Under the pieces are notes generated by a model that saw only the letters and a program-made list of their open reading frames with translations, was not told the DNA's origin and did not search any database. Below, in pieces: positions 28,902 to 38,072 of a DNA stretch of 64,000 nt. Numbering within the stretch: the stretch's first letter is position 1; each line of letters opens with the position of its first letter. Source of the DNA: JASHPR01 sp963739645 (lineage in GTDB: Bacteria > Actinomycetota > Actinomycetes > Streptosporangiales > Streptosporangiaceae); assembly GCA_963739645.1 (NCBI GenBank), contig CAVUBM010000088.1:62001-126000 (forward strand). The letters are read 5' to 3'. A program made the translations under genes and the position numbers.

Positions 28902-28950
28902 GCAGGTAGTTCCGCTCTCCGCGCATCCGGTTTAGCGTAGAACTGCCTGA
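28902..28950. promoter_or_regulatory. imperfect inverted repeat, candidate IclR operator
   Basis: The 11-base arm GCAGGTAGTTC (28,902-28,912) is matched at 9 of 11 positions by the complement of GAACTGCCTGA (28,940-28,950), across a 27-base gap. It lies between the divergent IclR gene and the flavin hydroxylase operon, where a shared operator would be expected. Confidence 0.35.
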
Positions 28951-28992
28951 GCTGGCCCGATTCCTCCGGACGGACTGTCGAGGAGAGCGTGC

Positions 28993-30243
28993 ATGTCATC
29001 ACATCGACTCCCCGAGACGCTGATCGTCGGCGGCGGTATCGGGGGGCTGTCTGCGGCGCTGTGCCTCGCGCGCCGGGGCGGGATGGTCACCGTTCTCGAG
29101 CGCTCGAAAAGCTTCGCGGAGGTGGGTGCGGGCATTCAGCTGGCGCCGAACGCGACCCGCATTCTCGAGCGGCTAGGGGTGCTCGAGATGATCCTGCCGT
29201 TGGCCGTCCTGCCGCGGCGGCTGGTGCTGGCCGATGCCGTTGACTCGCGGGAGCTCACCTCGCTCGAGCTCACCGACTTCCCGGCCAGATACGGTGCCCC
29301 GTACCTGGTGCTGCATCGCAATGACCTGCTCAGCGCGTTGCTCGAAGCGTGCGTGCAGAGCGGGGTGGGGTTGCACACCGACGCCAACGTGATCGAGCTC
29401 AGGGACACGGGCGCCAGCACGGTCGCTACCTGTGCCGACGGCCGGGAGTTCAGCGCCGAGGTAGCGATCGGCGCGGACGGGCTGCACTCACGCGTCCGGC
29501 AGCGATTCACCGAAGATGAGCCCGTCAACTCCGGGTTCGTGGCTTACCGGGGCGCTGTCCCGATGGAGCAGGTAGAGCGGCACGCCGATCTGCGCGACGT
29601 GGTCGCCTGGATCGGCCCCGACCTGCACCTCGTCCAGTACCCGCTGCGCTCGGGCCGGATGTACAACCAGGTCGCTGTCTTTCGGAGCCAGGCCTACCTC
29701 CGCGGAGCGGCCGACTGGGGGACCCCAGCCGAGCTCACGGCCGCCTTCGCCGACTGCAGCGAGCACGTGCGGGAGTCCCTGAAGACGCTCAGCACCGATA
29801 ACCGCTGGCCGATGCTCGACCGGCTGCCGATGCCGGACTGGGCCCGGGGACGGCTGGCCCTGCTCGGCGACGCTGCTCATCCCATGCTGCAGTACCTGGC
29901 GCAGGGGGCCTGCCAGGCTCTGGAGGACTCAGTCGCACTGGCGGCCGAGCTGGCCGCGGCGGGCACCGCAGGCCGGCCGTTCAGCGAGGGGCTGGCCAGC
30001 TACGCGGCGATACGCGGACCACGCGCGATGCGCGTGCAACGAGCTGCGAGGACCTGGGGCGAGGTCTGGCATGTGGACGGCGTGGCCAAGCTGATCCGCG
30101 ATGAGCTGCTTCTCGACCGGGACGTGGCCGACCACAAACACGTGGAATGGCTATACCGGGACGACGCCGCGCTGGCGGCCCGCGATGGCCCGGCGGAGGC
30201 TACCGCCGGGCAGCGATACCGAGAGAAGGAGAGAGCGCCGTGA
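28993..30243 (+). CDS. FAD-dependent aromatic hydroxylase (3-hydroxybenzoate 6-hydroxylase/salicylate hydroxylase-like)
   Basis: A 416-residue class A flavoprotein monooxygenase from ATG 28993 (GAGGAGAG upstream). It has the FAD Rossmann motif GGGIGG at residues 13-18, the DG motif GADGLHSRVR, and the second FAD motif LLGDAAHPMLQYLAQGACQALED. The sequence GAGIQLAPNATRILERLGV is typical of the salicylate/3-hydroxybenzoate hydroxylase group. Since gentisate dioxygenase is encoded immediately downstream with a 4-base overlap, the likely product is gentisate, formed from 3-hydroxybenzoate or salicylate with NAD(P)H and oxygen (inferred from context). Confidence 0.85.
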   Translation: MSSHRLPETLIVGGGIGGLSAALCLARRGGMVTVLERSKSFAEVGAGIQLAPNATRILERLGVLEMILPLAVLPRRLVLADAVDSRELTSLELTDFPARYGAPYLVLHRNDLLSALLEACVQSGVGLHTDANVIELRDTGASTVATCADGREFSAEVAIGADGLHSRVRQRFTEDEPVNSGFVAYRGAVPMEQVERHADLRDVVAWIGPDLHLVQYPLRSGRMYNQVAVFRSQAYLRGAADWGTPAELTAAFADCSEHVRESLKTLSTDNRWPMLDRLPMPDWARGRLALLGDAAHPMLQYLAQGACQALEDSVALAAELAAAGTAGRPFSEGLASYAAIRGPRAMRVQRAARTWGEVWHVDGVAKLIRDELLLDRDVADHKHVEWLYRDDAALAARDGPAEATAGQRYREKERAP

Positions 30244-31313
30244 CCAACGTGATAGACGATGCGGCCCTGCGGCGGCTGTACGACGACTTCGCCGCTGCCA
30301 GCCTGAAGCCACTGTGGACTGAGATCGGCAACCTCATGCCGGAGTTCCCTGAGCCGGAGGCGCAACCCTGTCACTGGGCCTGGGCGGACCTGCTGCCGCT
30401 GGCCGAACGAGCGGGGGAGCTCGTGCCGGTCGGGCGCGGCGGTGAGCGCCGGGCGATCGCGCTGGCCAACCCAGGGCTCGGCGGGCGCCCCTACGCGACG
30501 ACCACGCTGTGGGCCGCGATCCAGTACCTCGGCGCCGGCGAAGTCGCCCCGGCCCACCGGCATTCTCAGGGTGCGTTCCGGTTCGTCCTCCGCGGCGAGG
30601 CGGTGTGGACGGTGGTCAACGGCGACCCAGTGCAGATGCGCGCGGGCGACCTGCTGCTGACTCCCTCGATGTTCTGGCATGGCCATCACCATGTGGGAGA
30701 CGAGCCTATGGCGTGGCTCGACGGGCTGGACATCCCTCTCGTGCGGAAGCTGGACGCCGGATTCTTCGAGTACGGAGACGACGGCATCGAGGACAAGTCA
30801 ACTCCCGACCGGTCACGCTCGGAGCAGCTGTGGGCGCACGCGGGACGCCGCCCGCTCTCGGCGCTGCAGGACTTGCCCAACTCTCCGCTGCTGGCCTACC
30901 GCTGGGCCGACACGGACGCGTCGCTGACCGCCCAGCTCGAGCTGGAGGACGCGGGCGAGCCCGGGGTGTACGAACCCGGCCACGCGGCGATCCGGTTCAC
31001 CAACCCCACGACCGGCGGGGACGCCCTGCCCACGCTGCGGACCGAGATGCACCGCATCCGTGCCGGTGCCCGGACCAGCAGGCGGCGCACCGCCGGGTCG
31101 GGGGTCTGGCAGGTGTTCCGCGGCCGGGGGACGGCGGAGCTGGCCCGGCACCGGTTCGCGCTGGCCGAGGGCGACCTGATCACCGTGCCGTCATGGGCCG
31201 AGCTGCGTTTCGAGGCGGAGACCCAGCTGGATCTGTTCACCTTCAACGACCACCGCATCTTCGAAGTGCTCAACCTGGCGCGCGCCGAGGTTGCGGATCA
31301 GGCGCAGAGGTGA
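30240..31313 (+). CDS. gentisate 1,2-dioxygenase-like bicupin
   Basis: A 357-residue protein from GTG 30240; the GTGA overlap with the hydroxylase stop and AAGGAG upstream support this start. Two cupin domains are seen. The first holds the iron-binding histidines His106 and His108 in PAHRHSQGAFRFVLRG and a third in FWHGHHH (residues 146-151). The second cupin (about 240-345) lacks a full histidine set, as is usual. LWAAIQYLGAGEVAPAHRH and the PSMFWHGHHH segment are close to gentisate dioxygenases. The enzyme opens the gentisate ring to maleylpyruvate. No maleylpyruvate isomerase or fumarylpyruvate hydrolase gene is visible in the window. Confidence 0.87.
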   Translation: MTNVIDDAALRRLYDDFAAASLKPLWTEIGNLMPEFPEPEAQPCHWAWADLLPLAERAGELVPVGRGGERRAIALANPGLGGRPYATTTLWAAIQYLGAGEVAPAHRHSQGAFRFVLRGEAVWTVVNGDPVQMRAGDLLLTPSMFWHGHHHVGDEPMAWLDGLDIPLVRKLDAGFFEYGDDGIEDKSTPDRSRSEQLWAHAGRRPLSALQDLPNSPLLAYRWADTDASLTAQLELEDAGEPGVYEPGHAAIRFTNPTTGGDALPTLRTEMHRIRAGARTSRRRTAGSGVWQVFRGRGTAELARHRFALAEGDLITVPSWAELRFEAETQLDLFTFNDHRIFEVLNLARAEVADQAQR

Positions 31314-31350
31314 AGCTCGCCACGCTCACTGACCAGGATCAAGGAGAGGC

Positions 31351-32043
31351 ATGCAAACCGAGGAACGCTTGATCGCCGAGGCTGCTCAGGCCAACCGGGC
31401 TCTCGGCGCCGCCGGGCAGTCGGACATGGTGTGGGGCCACGCCTCGATCCGCGATCCCGAAGGCCGCGGGGTCTGGATGAAGGCAGCGGGCTGGTCGTTC
31501 GAGGAGCTGAGCGCCGGCCGGGTCGTGCTGGTCACGGCCGCGGGCGAGGTGCTGTCGGGCACCGAGCGCAGGCACATCGAATACCCCATCCACACCGAGC
31601 TGATGAACGCCAGGCCCGATGTGAACAGCGTCGTGCACACGCACGCCCCGGCCGCGGTGGCCTTCGCCGCGCTGGATGAGCCGCTGCTGGCGATCTCGCA
31701 CGACGGGGTCGAATTCGCCGAGCCGCAGATCGCGCGCTTCACCCAGACCGGCAGCCTGATCAGCTCGGCCGGGCTGGGCCAGGCGCTGGCCAAGACGGTC
31801 GGCGACGGGGTCGGCTGCCTGATCCCTCGGCACGGGCTGGTGACCGTCGGGCCCGATGCCGCGACGGCGGTGATGCGCGCGCTGCTGCTCGCCCGGGCGT
31901 GCGATGTTCAGCTGAGGGCCATGGCGGCCGGCCAGATCCGCCTGTGGTCCGATCCGGCCGAGATCGCCCTGAAGAAGGCGGAGGTCTGGCCGGAATCACA
32001 GATCAGCGCCGGATATGCCTACCTGTGCCGCCGGTCCGGCTGA
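31351..32043 (+). CDS. class II aldolase/adducin family protein
   Basis: A 230-residue protein from ATG 31351 with AAGGAGAGG upstream. The family zinc ligands are visible in VVHTHAPAAVAFA (His-x-His near residues 94-96) and PRHGLVTVG (His near residue 161). The N-terminal DMVWGHASIRDPEG matches the phosphate/substrate loop of fuculose-phosphate aldolase relatives. Members act as aldolases, epimerases or decarboxylases; in aromatic clusters they can act on hydroxypyruvate-like or dihydroxybenzoate compounds. It sits 37 bases after the gentisate dioxygenase gene in the same direction and is probably in its operon. Confidence 0.85.
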   Translation: MQTEERLIAEAAQANRALGAAGQSDMVWGHASIRDPEGRGVWMKAAGWSFEELSAGRVVLVTAAGEVLSGTERRHIEYPIHTELMNARPDVNSVVHTHAPAAVAFAALDEPLLAISHDGVEFAEPQIARFTQTGSLISSAGLGQALAKTVGDGVGCLIPRHGLVTVGPDAATAVMRALLLARACDVQLRAMAAGQIRLWSDPAEIALKKAEVWPESQISAGYAYLCRRSG

Positions 32044-32075
32044 CGTGCGGGCTCGCAAATGGCATGATCCGCGCT

Positions 32076-32942
32076 ATGAGGGAGATTGCGGTCGGTGTCG
32101 TCGCACCGGCCTACGTCAACGTCCCGCTGTGGGTGGCGCAGCAGCGCGGGCTCCTCGAGCGCTGCGGGCTGCGTGCCACCGAGCGGATCCTCGGCACCAC
32201 TCACGGAGTGACGAACGCGCTGCGGGGCGGCGAGGTAGACATTGCGCTGACCGCGCCGGAGGGCAGCATCGCGGATGCCATGGCCGGCGGTCCGCTTCGC
32301 GTGGTGGCGGGTCTCATCGACCGGCCGCCACTGTCGATGATCGCGTTACCCCGGCACCACGCGTTCGGCGACCTGCGCGGCGGCCGGATCGGGACATCGT
32401 CCCTGAAGGAGGGCACCCGGCACGTCGCGGAACGGATGCTTGCCGCGCATGGCCTGGCCTACCCGGCCGACTACGAGTTCGTGCTCGAAGGCTCGCATGT
32501 CGAACGATGGAAGGCGCTGCAGGCCGGGGCGATCGACGCGGCGCTGCAGATGCTCCCGTATGACTACATCGCCACCGACGCCGGCTTCACGAACCTGGGG
32601 CCTGTGACCGAGGAATTTGCCCTGAATGCCGTCTGCATCAGCCATCTGGCTGAACGGGCCTGGGTCACGGACTTCCTGCAGGCCCTGTCCGAAGCAACGG
32701 AATGGTTCCGCGGCCACATCGAGGAGTCGGCGGCTATCGCCGCGGCGCGCACATCGATCGAGCCGCGCTACGCCCGGCTGGCCTGTGCGGCGCTGGCCGC
32801 CGACGGGGTTATCCCGCGGGATCTGCGGTCCGGGCCCGGCGCCCTCGCCGCGGCGGTCGACGCACTGCGGTCCAGCGGCCTGATCCCGCCAGACGCGCCG
32901 GACCCGATCCGCGCCGCCGTCGATTATTCGTACCTCGGATGA
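32076..32942 (+). CDS. NMT1/THI5-like periplasmic-binding-fold protein without signal peptide
   Basis: A protein of about 288 residues from ATG 32076 (an in-frame ATG at 32064 is also possible). It opens with the VPLWVAQQRGLLERCGL pattern of NMT1/ABC substrate-binding proteins, then LRGGEVDIALTAPEGSIADAM, DLRGGRIGTSSLKEGTRH and ALQAGAIDAALQMLPYDYIATD. There is no signal peptide or lipobox, so it is probably cytoplasmic: a biosynthetic or catabolic enzyme built on the binding-protein fold (as THI5 is), or a sensor. Decarboxylases and isomerases with this fold occur in phthalate-type pathways. Its TGA overlaps the ATG of the following hydroxylase. Confidence 0.65.
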   Translation: MREIAVGVVAPAYVNVPLWVAQQRGLLERCGLRATERILGTTHGVTNALRGGEVDIALTAPEGSIADAMAGGPLRVVAGLIDRPPLSMIALPRHHAFGDLRGGRIGTSSLKEGTRHVAERMLAAHGLAYPADYEFVLEGSHVERWKALQAGAIDAALQMLPYDYIATDAGFTNLGPVTEEFALNAVCISHLAERAWVTDFLQALSEATEWFRGHIEESAAIAAARTSIEPRYARLACAALAADGVIPRDLRSGPGALAAAVDALRSSGLIPPDAPDPIRAAVDYSYLG

Positions 32943-34438
32943 ACACCTACGACGTGGCCGTCGTCGGCGGCGGACCGGTAGGCATGTGGCTCGCGGCCGA
33001 GCTGCACCGTGGCGGAGTGCGTCCGGTCGTCCTGGAACGCCGCGCGGAGCGGCCGCCGTACTCGAAGGCGCTCACGATCTACCCGCGCACCGTGGAGCAG
33101 TTCGCGCTGCGCGGGCTTGTGGACCGCTGGCTGGCCGAAGGCACCCCGGTGCCGTCCTCGCATTTCGCGATCCTGAAGAACCGGCTGGACTTCTCGTTCC
33201 TCGACACCCGCTATCCCTTCACGCTCTTCCTGCCGCAGCGCCGGACCGAGGAGCTGCTGGAGGAGCACCTGACCGAGCTGGGCGTGCCGTACCTGAGGCG
33301 GCACGCCGTCACCGGCCTGAGGGAGGATGAGACCGGCGTCGACCTCGACGTGGACTCGCCCGAGGGGCCGGCGGTCGTCCGTGCTGCCTACGTGGTGGGA
33401 TGCGACGGCGCCGCGAGCGTGGTCCGCGCCGCGGCCGGGATCGACTTCGCGGGGACCCCGGACACCTGGCAGACGATCCTGGGCGATGTCGAGCTGACCG
33501 ACCCGCCGCAAGCCGCGACGCTCACCCTGAACCAGCCAGGCGGATCGGTCTACATGGTGGCGCTGGGCGGCGGCCGGTACCGGCTGGCCGCCATCGACCA
33601 CTCGACGTTGTACGACCCGGCCGACAAGCCGGTGACCTTCGGGGATCTGCGGGCGAGCGCGTTGCGGCTCGCGGGAACCGACTTCGGCATGCGGGAGACT
33701 CCCGACGCGTGGCTGAGCCGGGTGGGCAACGCGACCAGGCAGGCGGCTTGCTACCGGGCGGGGCGGGTGCTGCTCGCCGGGGACGCGGCGCACATCCATT
33801 ACCCGGCTGGGGGACAGGGCCTGAACCTCGGGCTGCAGGACGCCACCAACCTGGGCTGGAAGCTGGCCGCCGAGATCCGCGGCTGGGCGCCGCCCGGTCT
33901 GCTGGACAGCTACCACGACGAGCGGTACCCCATCGGCCTCGACGTGATCGACGACTCTCTCGCGCAGTGTGGGCTGTTCGCCAACCCGAGCCGGGAGGGT
34001 GTCGCGCTCCGGGACCGGTTCGACGAATTCCTCGGCGCGCACCCATCCCTCTGCCGTGAGCTAGCCTTCCGCCTCTCCGGCCTGGCTATCCACTACCGGG
34101 CCACCGGACAGCTTGCCGGCCAGCGAGTGCCCGACCTCGACCTGCGCGATGCCCCGGCCGCCACCATCTTCGGCCTGCTGCACTCCGCGAAGCTCGTCCT
34201 GCTCAACCTGGGCTCCGCGGCGGTCGTGCCCGCTGGCTTCACCGATCGCCTGGATGTCGTGACCGCGAGACTCGCCGGAGATCACCCAGAATGGGCCGGT
34301 GTCCGGACCTTGCTGATCCGTCCCGACGGCTACACCGCCTGGGCAACCAAGGCCGACGACGCGCCGCCGCTGGCGACGTGGCTCGGTGACTCCGGCCCCC
34401 GCCAGGCAGCACGGCAATCCGGTCACGCCGCGTCGTAG
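32939..34438 (+). CDS. FAD-dependent aromatic hydroxylase (MhpA-like)
   Basis: A 499-residue flavoprotein from ATG 32939, which overlaps the upstream stop (ATGA). FAD motif GGGPVG is at residues 10-15, then ALTIYPRTVEQFALRGLVDRW, the DG motif VVGCDGAASVVR, and the second FAD motif VLLAGDAAHIHYPAGGQGLNLGLQDATNLGWKLA. The C-terminus (about 400-499) has the thioredoxin-like extension of the phenol/MhpA/polyketide-oxygenase group, ending with VRTLLIRPDGYTAWA. These enzymes hydroxylate phenolic rings ortho or para to an existing hydroxyl. A second hydroxylase in one cluster suggests two sequential hydroxylations or two substrates. Confidence 0.87.
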   Translation: MNTYDVAVVGGGPVGMWLAAELHRGGVRPVVLERRAERPPYSKALTIYPRTVEQFALRGLVDRWLAEGTPVPSSHFAILKNRLDFSFLDTRYPFTLFLPQRRTEELLEEHLTELGVPYLRRHAVTGLREDETGVDLDVDSPEGPAVVRAAYVVGCDGAASVVRAAAGIDFAGTPDTWQTILGDVELTDPPQAATLTLNQPGGSVYMVALGGGRYRLAAIDHSTLYDPADKPVTFGDLRASALRLAGTDFGMRETPDAWLSRVGNATRQAACYRAGRVLLAGDAAHIHYPAGGQGLNLGLQDATNLGWKLAAEIRGWAPPGLLDSYHDERYPIGLDVIDDSLAQCGLFANPSREGVALRDRFDEFLGAHPSLCRELAFRLSGLAIHYRATGQLAGQRVPDLDLRDAPAATIFGLLHSAKLVLLNLGSAAVVPAGFTDRLDVVTARLAGDHPEWAGVRTLLIRPDGYTAWATKADDAPPLATWLGDSGPRQAARQSGHAAS

Positions 34439-34536
34439 CAGCACGGTTGTCTTGGTTCGCTGGGCCGAACCGGGTCCGCCAGATCGGCACAATCCGCCGA
34501 AGACCCGGCCGTTTTCCGCGTCTATGCTCGGCTGCC

Positions 34537-36270
34537 ATGGTCACATCCCGCGAAACTCCCGCCACGCCGTTCCGGATCTGGATCGAGCGAGCTGAACAGC
34601 TCGGTGCCCGGGGACGCTTCGAGATAGGCGTCCCGATGCGCGACGGGATCGAGCTGGCCGCCGACGTCTACCTGCCGGCGGGCGCCGAGGAGAAGCCGGT
34701 GCCCGCCATCGTGACGGTCACGCCGTACGGCAAAGAGGGCGAGACGCTGGTCGGTGACGAGGCCTTGCTCTACCAGTCGCACGGCTACGCGTTCGTGGCC
34801 GCCGACGTACGCGGGCGGGGCAAGTCGGAGGGAGACTGGCTCGCGTTCGTCAACGACGCCAAGGACACCCATGACGTCATCGAGTGGGCCGCCGCCCAGC
34901 CCTGGTGCAACGGAAAGGTCGGGCACGACCGGGCTCAGCTACATGGGCTGGGTGCAGTGGGCCGCGGCGTCGGAGCGGCCGCCGCACCTGCGCGCGATGG
35001 TCTCCACGTCGGCCGCCGGGCGCTGGCAGCAGGAGATCCCGTACACCAACGGTGTCTTCCAGCTCTACTTCGCCTGGTGGGCCTACTGCCACCCGGCGCC
35101 GGATCCTGGATTTCTACGGGCTCGAGCACTCCGGACTGGAACGAGATCCTGCGGACGCTCCCGTTCGAAGGATATTGGCGAAGATCATCAACGCGGACGG
35201 GGCCGAACTGGGACGACCTGTGCGCGCCACGACACCCTCGATGACTTCTACCGGGCGCTGCGCTATGAAGACCGCTACGCCCGAGATCGACGTGCCGTGC
35301 CTGCACGTGACCGGGTGGTACGACCAGGAGGACCTGCTCGGCGCGTTCCACCACTACGAGCACATGCGCGACGATGTCGCCGGCCCGCGACGTCGCAGTA
35401 CCTGCTGGTCGGCCCGTGGAGTCACGTCAAGTCCCGGCAGCCCGACTCGGAATGCGGCGGCGTCGACTTCGGCCCGGACGCGGCGCACGACATGGACGCC
35501 GAGCACCTGCGCTGGTTCGACCACTGGCTCAAGGGCCACGACACTGGGTCTCGGCGACGTCGACCGGGTCCGGGTCTTCGAGCCGGGCCGCAACGCCTGG
35601 CGCGGCGCGGCCCGCTGGCCGCTCAGCGACTCGGCCTCGTCGCTGTACCTCGCGCCTGGGCCGCCGTGCTCGAGCCAGCCGCGGAGGCCGAGTCGGCGGA
35701 CGAGTTCCGCTACGACCCGGCCGACCCCGCGCTCACCGGCCTCGACGTGCGCAAGTACCCGTTCGAGGACGTCCCGCTGGACCAGACCGCAACCGAGACC
35801 CGAGACGACGTGCTGAGCTTACACCAGCGAGCCGCTCACCGAGGCGGTCACCGTGTCGGGCTGGGGCACGGCCGAGCTGCACGGCAGCTCGGACGGCGAT
35901 GACACCGACTGGCATGTGCAAGCTCACCGACGTCACGCCCGATGGCCGCTCGCTCACGCGTCACCCAGGGCTGCCTGCGGGCGGCCTGCCGGGACTCCCT
36001 GGAGGAGCCGAGCCGCGCTGGTCCCCGGCGAGATCGTACCAGTTCAACGTGGAGCTGTGGCCGACGCACCACGTGTTCCTGCCCGGTCACCGCATCCGGC
36101 TGACCGTGACCAGCAGCGACTTCCCCTGGTTCGCGCGGAGCCTGAACCGGTTCGGCCCGGTGCGGTCCCAGGCGGAGCCGCGGGTCGCGGTCAACACGGT
36201 GCGGCAGGGCGGCGCGCACGCCTCACGGCTGGTGCTGCCGGTGGAGGGCGGCGCGCCCGCTCAGTCGTAG
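34537..36270 (+). pseudogene. CocE/NonD family (X-Pro dipeptidyl-peptidase-like) hydrolase, frameshifted
   Basis: Start ATG 34537. The N-terminal part is intact: FEIGVPMRDGIELAADVYLP, then TPYGKEGE, VAADVRGRGKSEGDW and THDVIEWAAAQPWCNGKVG. After the first frame change near 34,922 the nucleophile elbow appears as GLSYMGW. Later blocks, each in a different frame, are IDVPCLHVTGWYDQEDLLGAF (catalytic Asp), YLLVGPWSHV (catalytic His), HLRWFDHWLKG, and the C-terminal jelly-roll with FLPGHRIRLTVTSSDFPWFARSLN. At least eight single-base frame changes lie between 34,920 and 35,930. The family covers cocaine esterase, alpha-amino-acid ester hydrolases and prolyl dipeptidyl peptidases. It ends convergent with, and overlapping by 10 bases, the M55 peptidase gene. 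Confidence 0.85.
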
Positions 36271-37110
36271 GTGTAATCGGTGGCCGCGCAGCCCGCGCCC
36301 ACCGTCAGGAGCACCCGCAGGAGCCGGTACATCTCGGGGTAGTTGGTCGAGGTGTACTCGATCTCGCGCGGCGCGACGCGTTTCATGCCGGGCAGGTTCT
36401 CGCACAGGGCGGCGGTGGTGGTGGAGTTCCAGCCGACCCGCAGGGTGGTGGGCGACTCCACGCGATAGGGCACGTACGTCCCCTCGCCCGGGGCGACGCC
36501 GGCGATCGCGCGCCGGGCGCCGTCCCTGATCAACTCCTGGGCGACCGGGATGCGGCGACGTGGCGGTGTACTTGTCGATCGCCTCCTTCACCTCCACGGC
36601 CTCGACGTCGCCGAGGCAATCTCGGCCCTCTTCGCAGAGGACGTCATCGCCGGTGATCAGGGCGACCGGGACGCCGAACCACCCGGCCAGGGCGGCGTTC
36701 AGGCGCAACTCCCCCGCCGGTTCGTCGTTGAGGAACACGCCGAGGACGTCACGGCTGCGCATCGTGTGGTTCAGCACGCCGTCGCCGTGCCCGGCGGGCG
36801 TGGTAGCCGACGAACATAGTGGCGCGGTGTCGGAGTCTATGCCCTGCATCATCCCGAAGGACTTGCGGCGCCCACGGATGACCTTCGCGCGCGGGTCGAG
36901 TTGCTCCTGGAGCAGGTTGAGCATGCCGCCGTGCGAGTCGTTCACGAGCACGTCGGTGGCCCCGGCCTCGAAGCACCCGGCAATGGCGGCGTTGCATTCG
37001 GCCGTCATCAGGCGGCGGCAGTACTCATAATGTGGCGCGCCGAGCATCGTGTCGGCGGCCTCGGCGACGCCGGAGATGCCTTCCATGTCGACCGAGATGT
37101 GTACTTTCAC
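36261..37110 (-). pseudogene. M55 family D-aminopeptidase (DppA type), frameshifted
   Basis: From GTG 37110 (GGAG upstream) the protein starts KVHISVDMEGISGV, the strand holding the zinc-binding Asp-x-Glu of M55 D-aminopeptidases. VLVNDSHGGMLNLL follows with a conserved zinc-site segment, then VGYHAR (frame change near 36,800), GVFLNDEPAGELRLNAALAGWFGVPVALITGDD, and NYPEMYRLLRVLLTVG near the end. Frame changes are near 36,550 and 36,800. Bacillus DppA cleaves D-Ala-D-Ala and other D-amino-acid dipeptides. The GTG overlaps the TGA of the permease gene (GTGA), so uptake and hydrolysis of D-peptides are encoded together. Confidence 0.85.
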
Positions 37111-38072
37111 TCCGCCTGCTCCTTGTGTCGTCCCGTTGCCGCCGCCGCGCTGCAGTTGCTCGCGGCTCCTCGTCCGAGCCGCACCTCGAGCGAGTCCCGG
37201 ACGGCGTCGCCAAGAAGGTTGAACGCCACGACCGTGATCACGATGCACAAGCCGGCGGGGTAGATCAGCCACCAGTAGCCGTCGAAAACATAGTCCAGGC
37301 CGTCGTTGAGCATTTCGCCCCAGTTCGCGGCGGGCGGCGGCGGACCGAGCCCTAGGAAGCTCAGCGCGGCGAAGAGCAGGATGGCATTGGCCACCTCGAA
37401 GGTCGATTGCACCGCGACCGTCCCGATCACGTTGCGGACCAGGTGCCGGTCACGATCCGCAGCGGCCGTTCACCGATCATCTCGGCCGCCTTCACGTAGT
37501 CGAGGGTTCGGAGCACCAGGACCTCGCTGCGGACCAGACGGGCGGTGATCAGCCACGAGATCAGCCCGAGCATGAAGATCACCGTGACGACGCTCGGGGT
37601 GACGATGGTGGCCAGCAGGAGGACCAGGAGCAGCGTCGGGATGGCGAGAAGCCGTCGACGATCCGCATCATGACCGAGTCCAGCCAACCTCCGACGAAGC
37701 CGGCAATCGCGCCCCAGAGCGTCCCGACGATCGCGGCGATGACGGCGGCGGCCAGGCCGACTTCCAGCGACGACCGGCCGGCGACCATCAGCCGCCCGAG
37801 GATGTTGTAACCCACGGGGTCGGTACCGAGCGGGAACTGGGCGCTGGGGGGCTGGGTGATCTGCAGCAGGTTCGGATGGACTGGTTGGTCGGATAGATCA
37901 GCGGGCCGACGAAGCTGAACAGCACCATGAGGACGATGATGACCAGCCCGATCACTCCCAGGCGGTTGCGGCAGAAGTCGCGGACGGCCCCGCGCAGCGA
38001 GCGGACTGCCGACCGCCGGCTCGCCCGGCAGCAGCGGGGCACTGCGGGTCCGAGAACGTCGGCGGAGGTCAT
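37107..38072 (-). pseudogene. peptide ABC transporter permease (DppC/OppC type), frameshifted
   Basis: From ATG 38072 (MTSADVLGP). The N-terminus has LRGAVRDFCRNRLGVIGLVIIVLMVLFSFVGPLIYP, the first membrane helix with the cytoplasmic arm of DppC proteins. Then come LGRLMVAGRSSLEVGLAAAV and GTLWGAIAGFVGGWLDSVMMRIVDG, the EAA-loop-like YVKAAEMIGERPLRIVTG, and ANAILLFAALSFLGLGPPPPAANWGEML, followed by WWLIYPAGLCIVITVVAFNLLGDAVRDSLEVRLGR. Frame changes occur near 37,450, 37,650 and 37,880. The start overlaps the end of the DppB-type gene. Confidence 0.85.
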
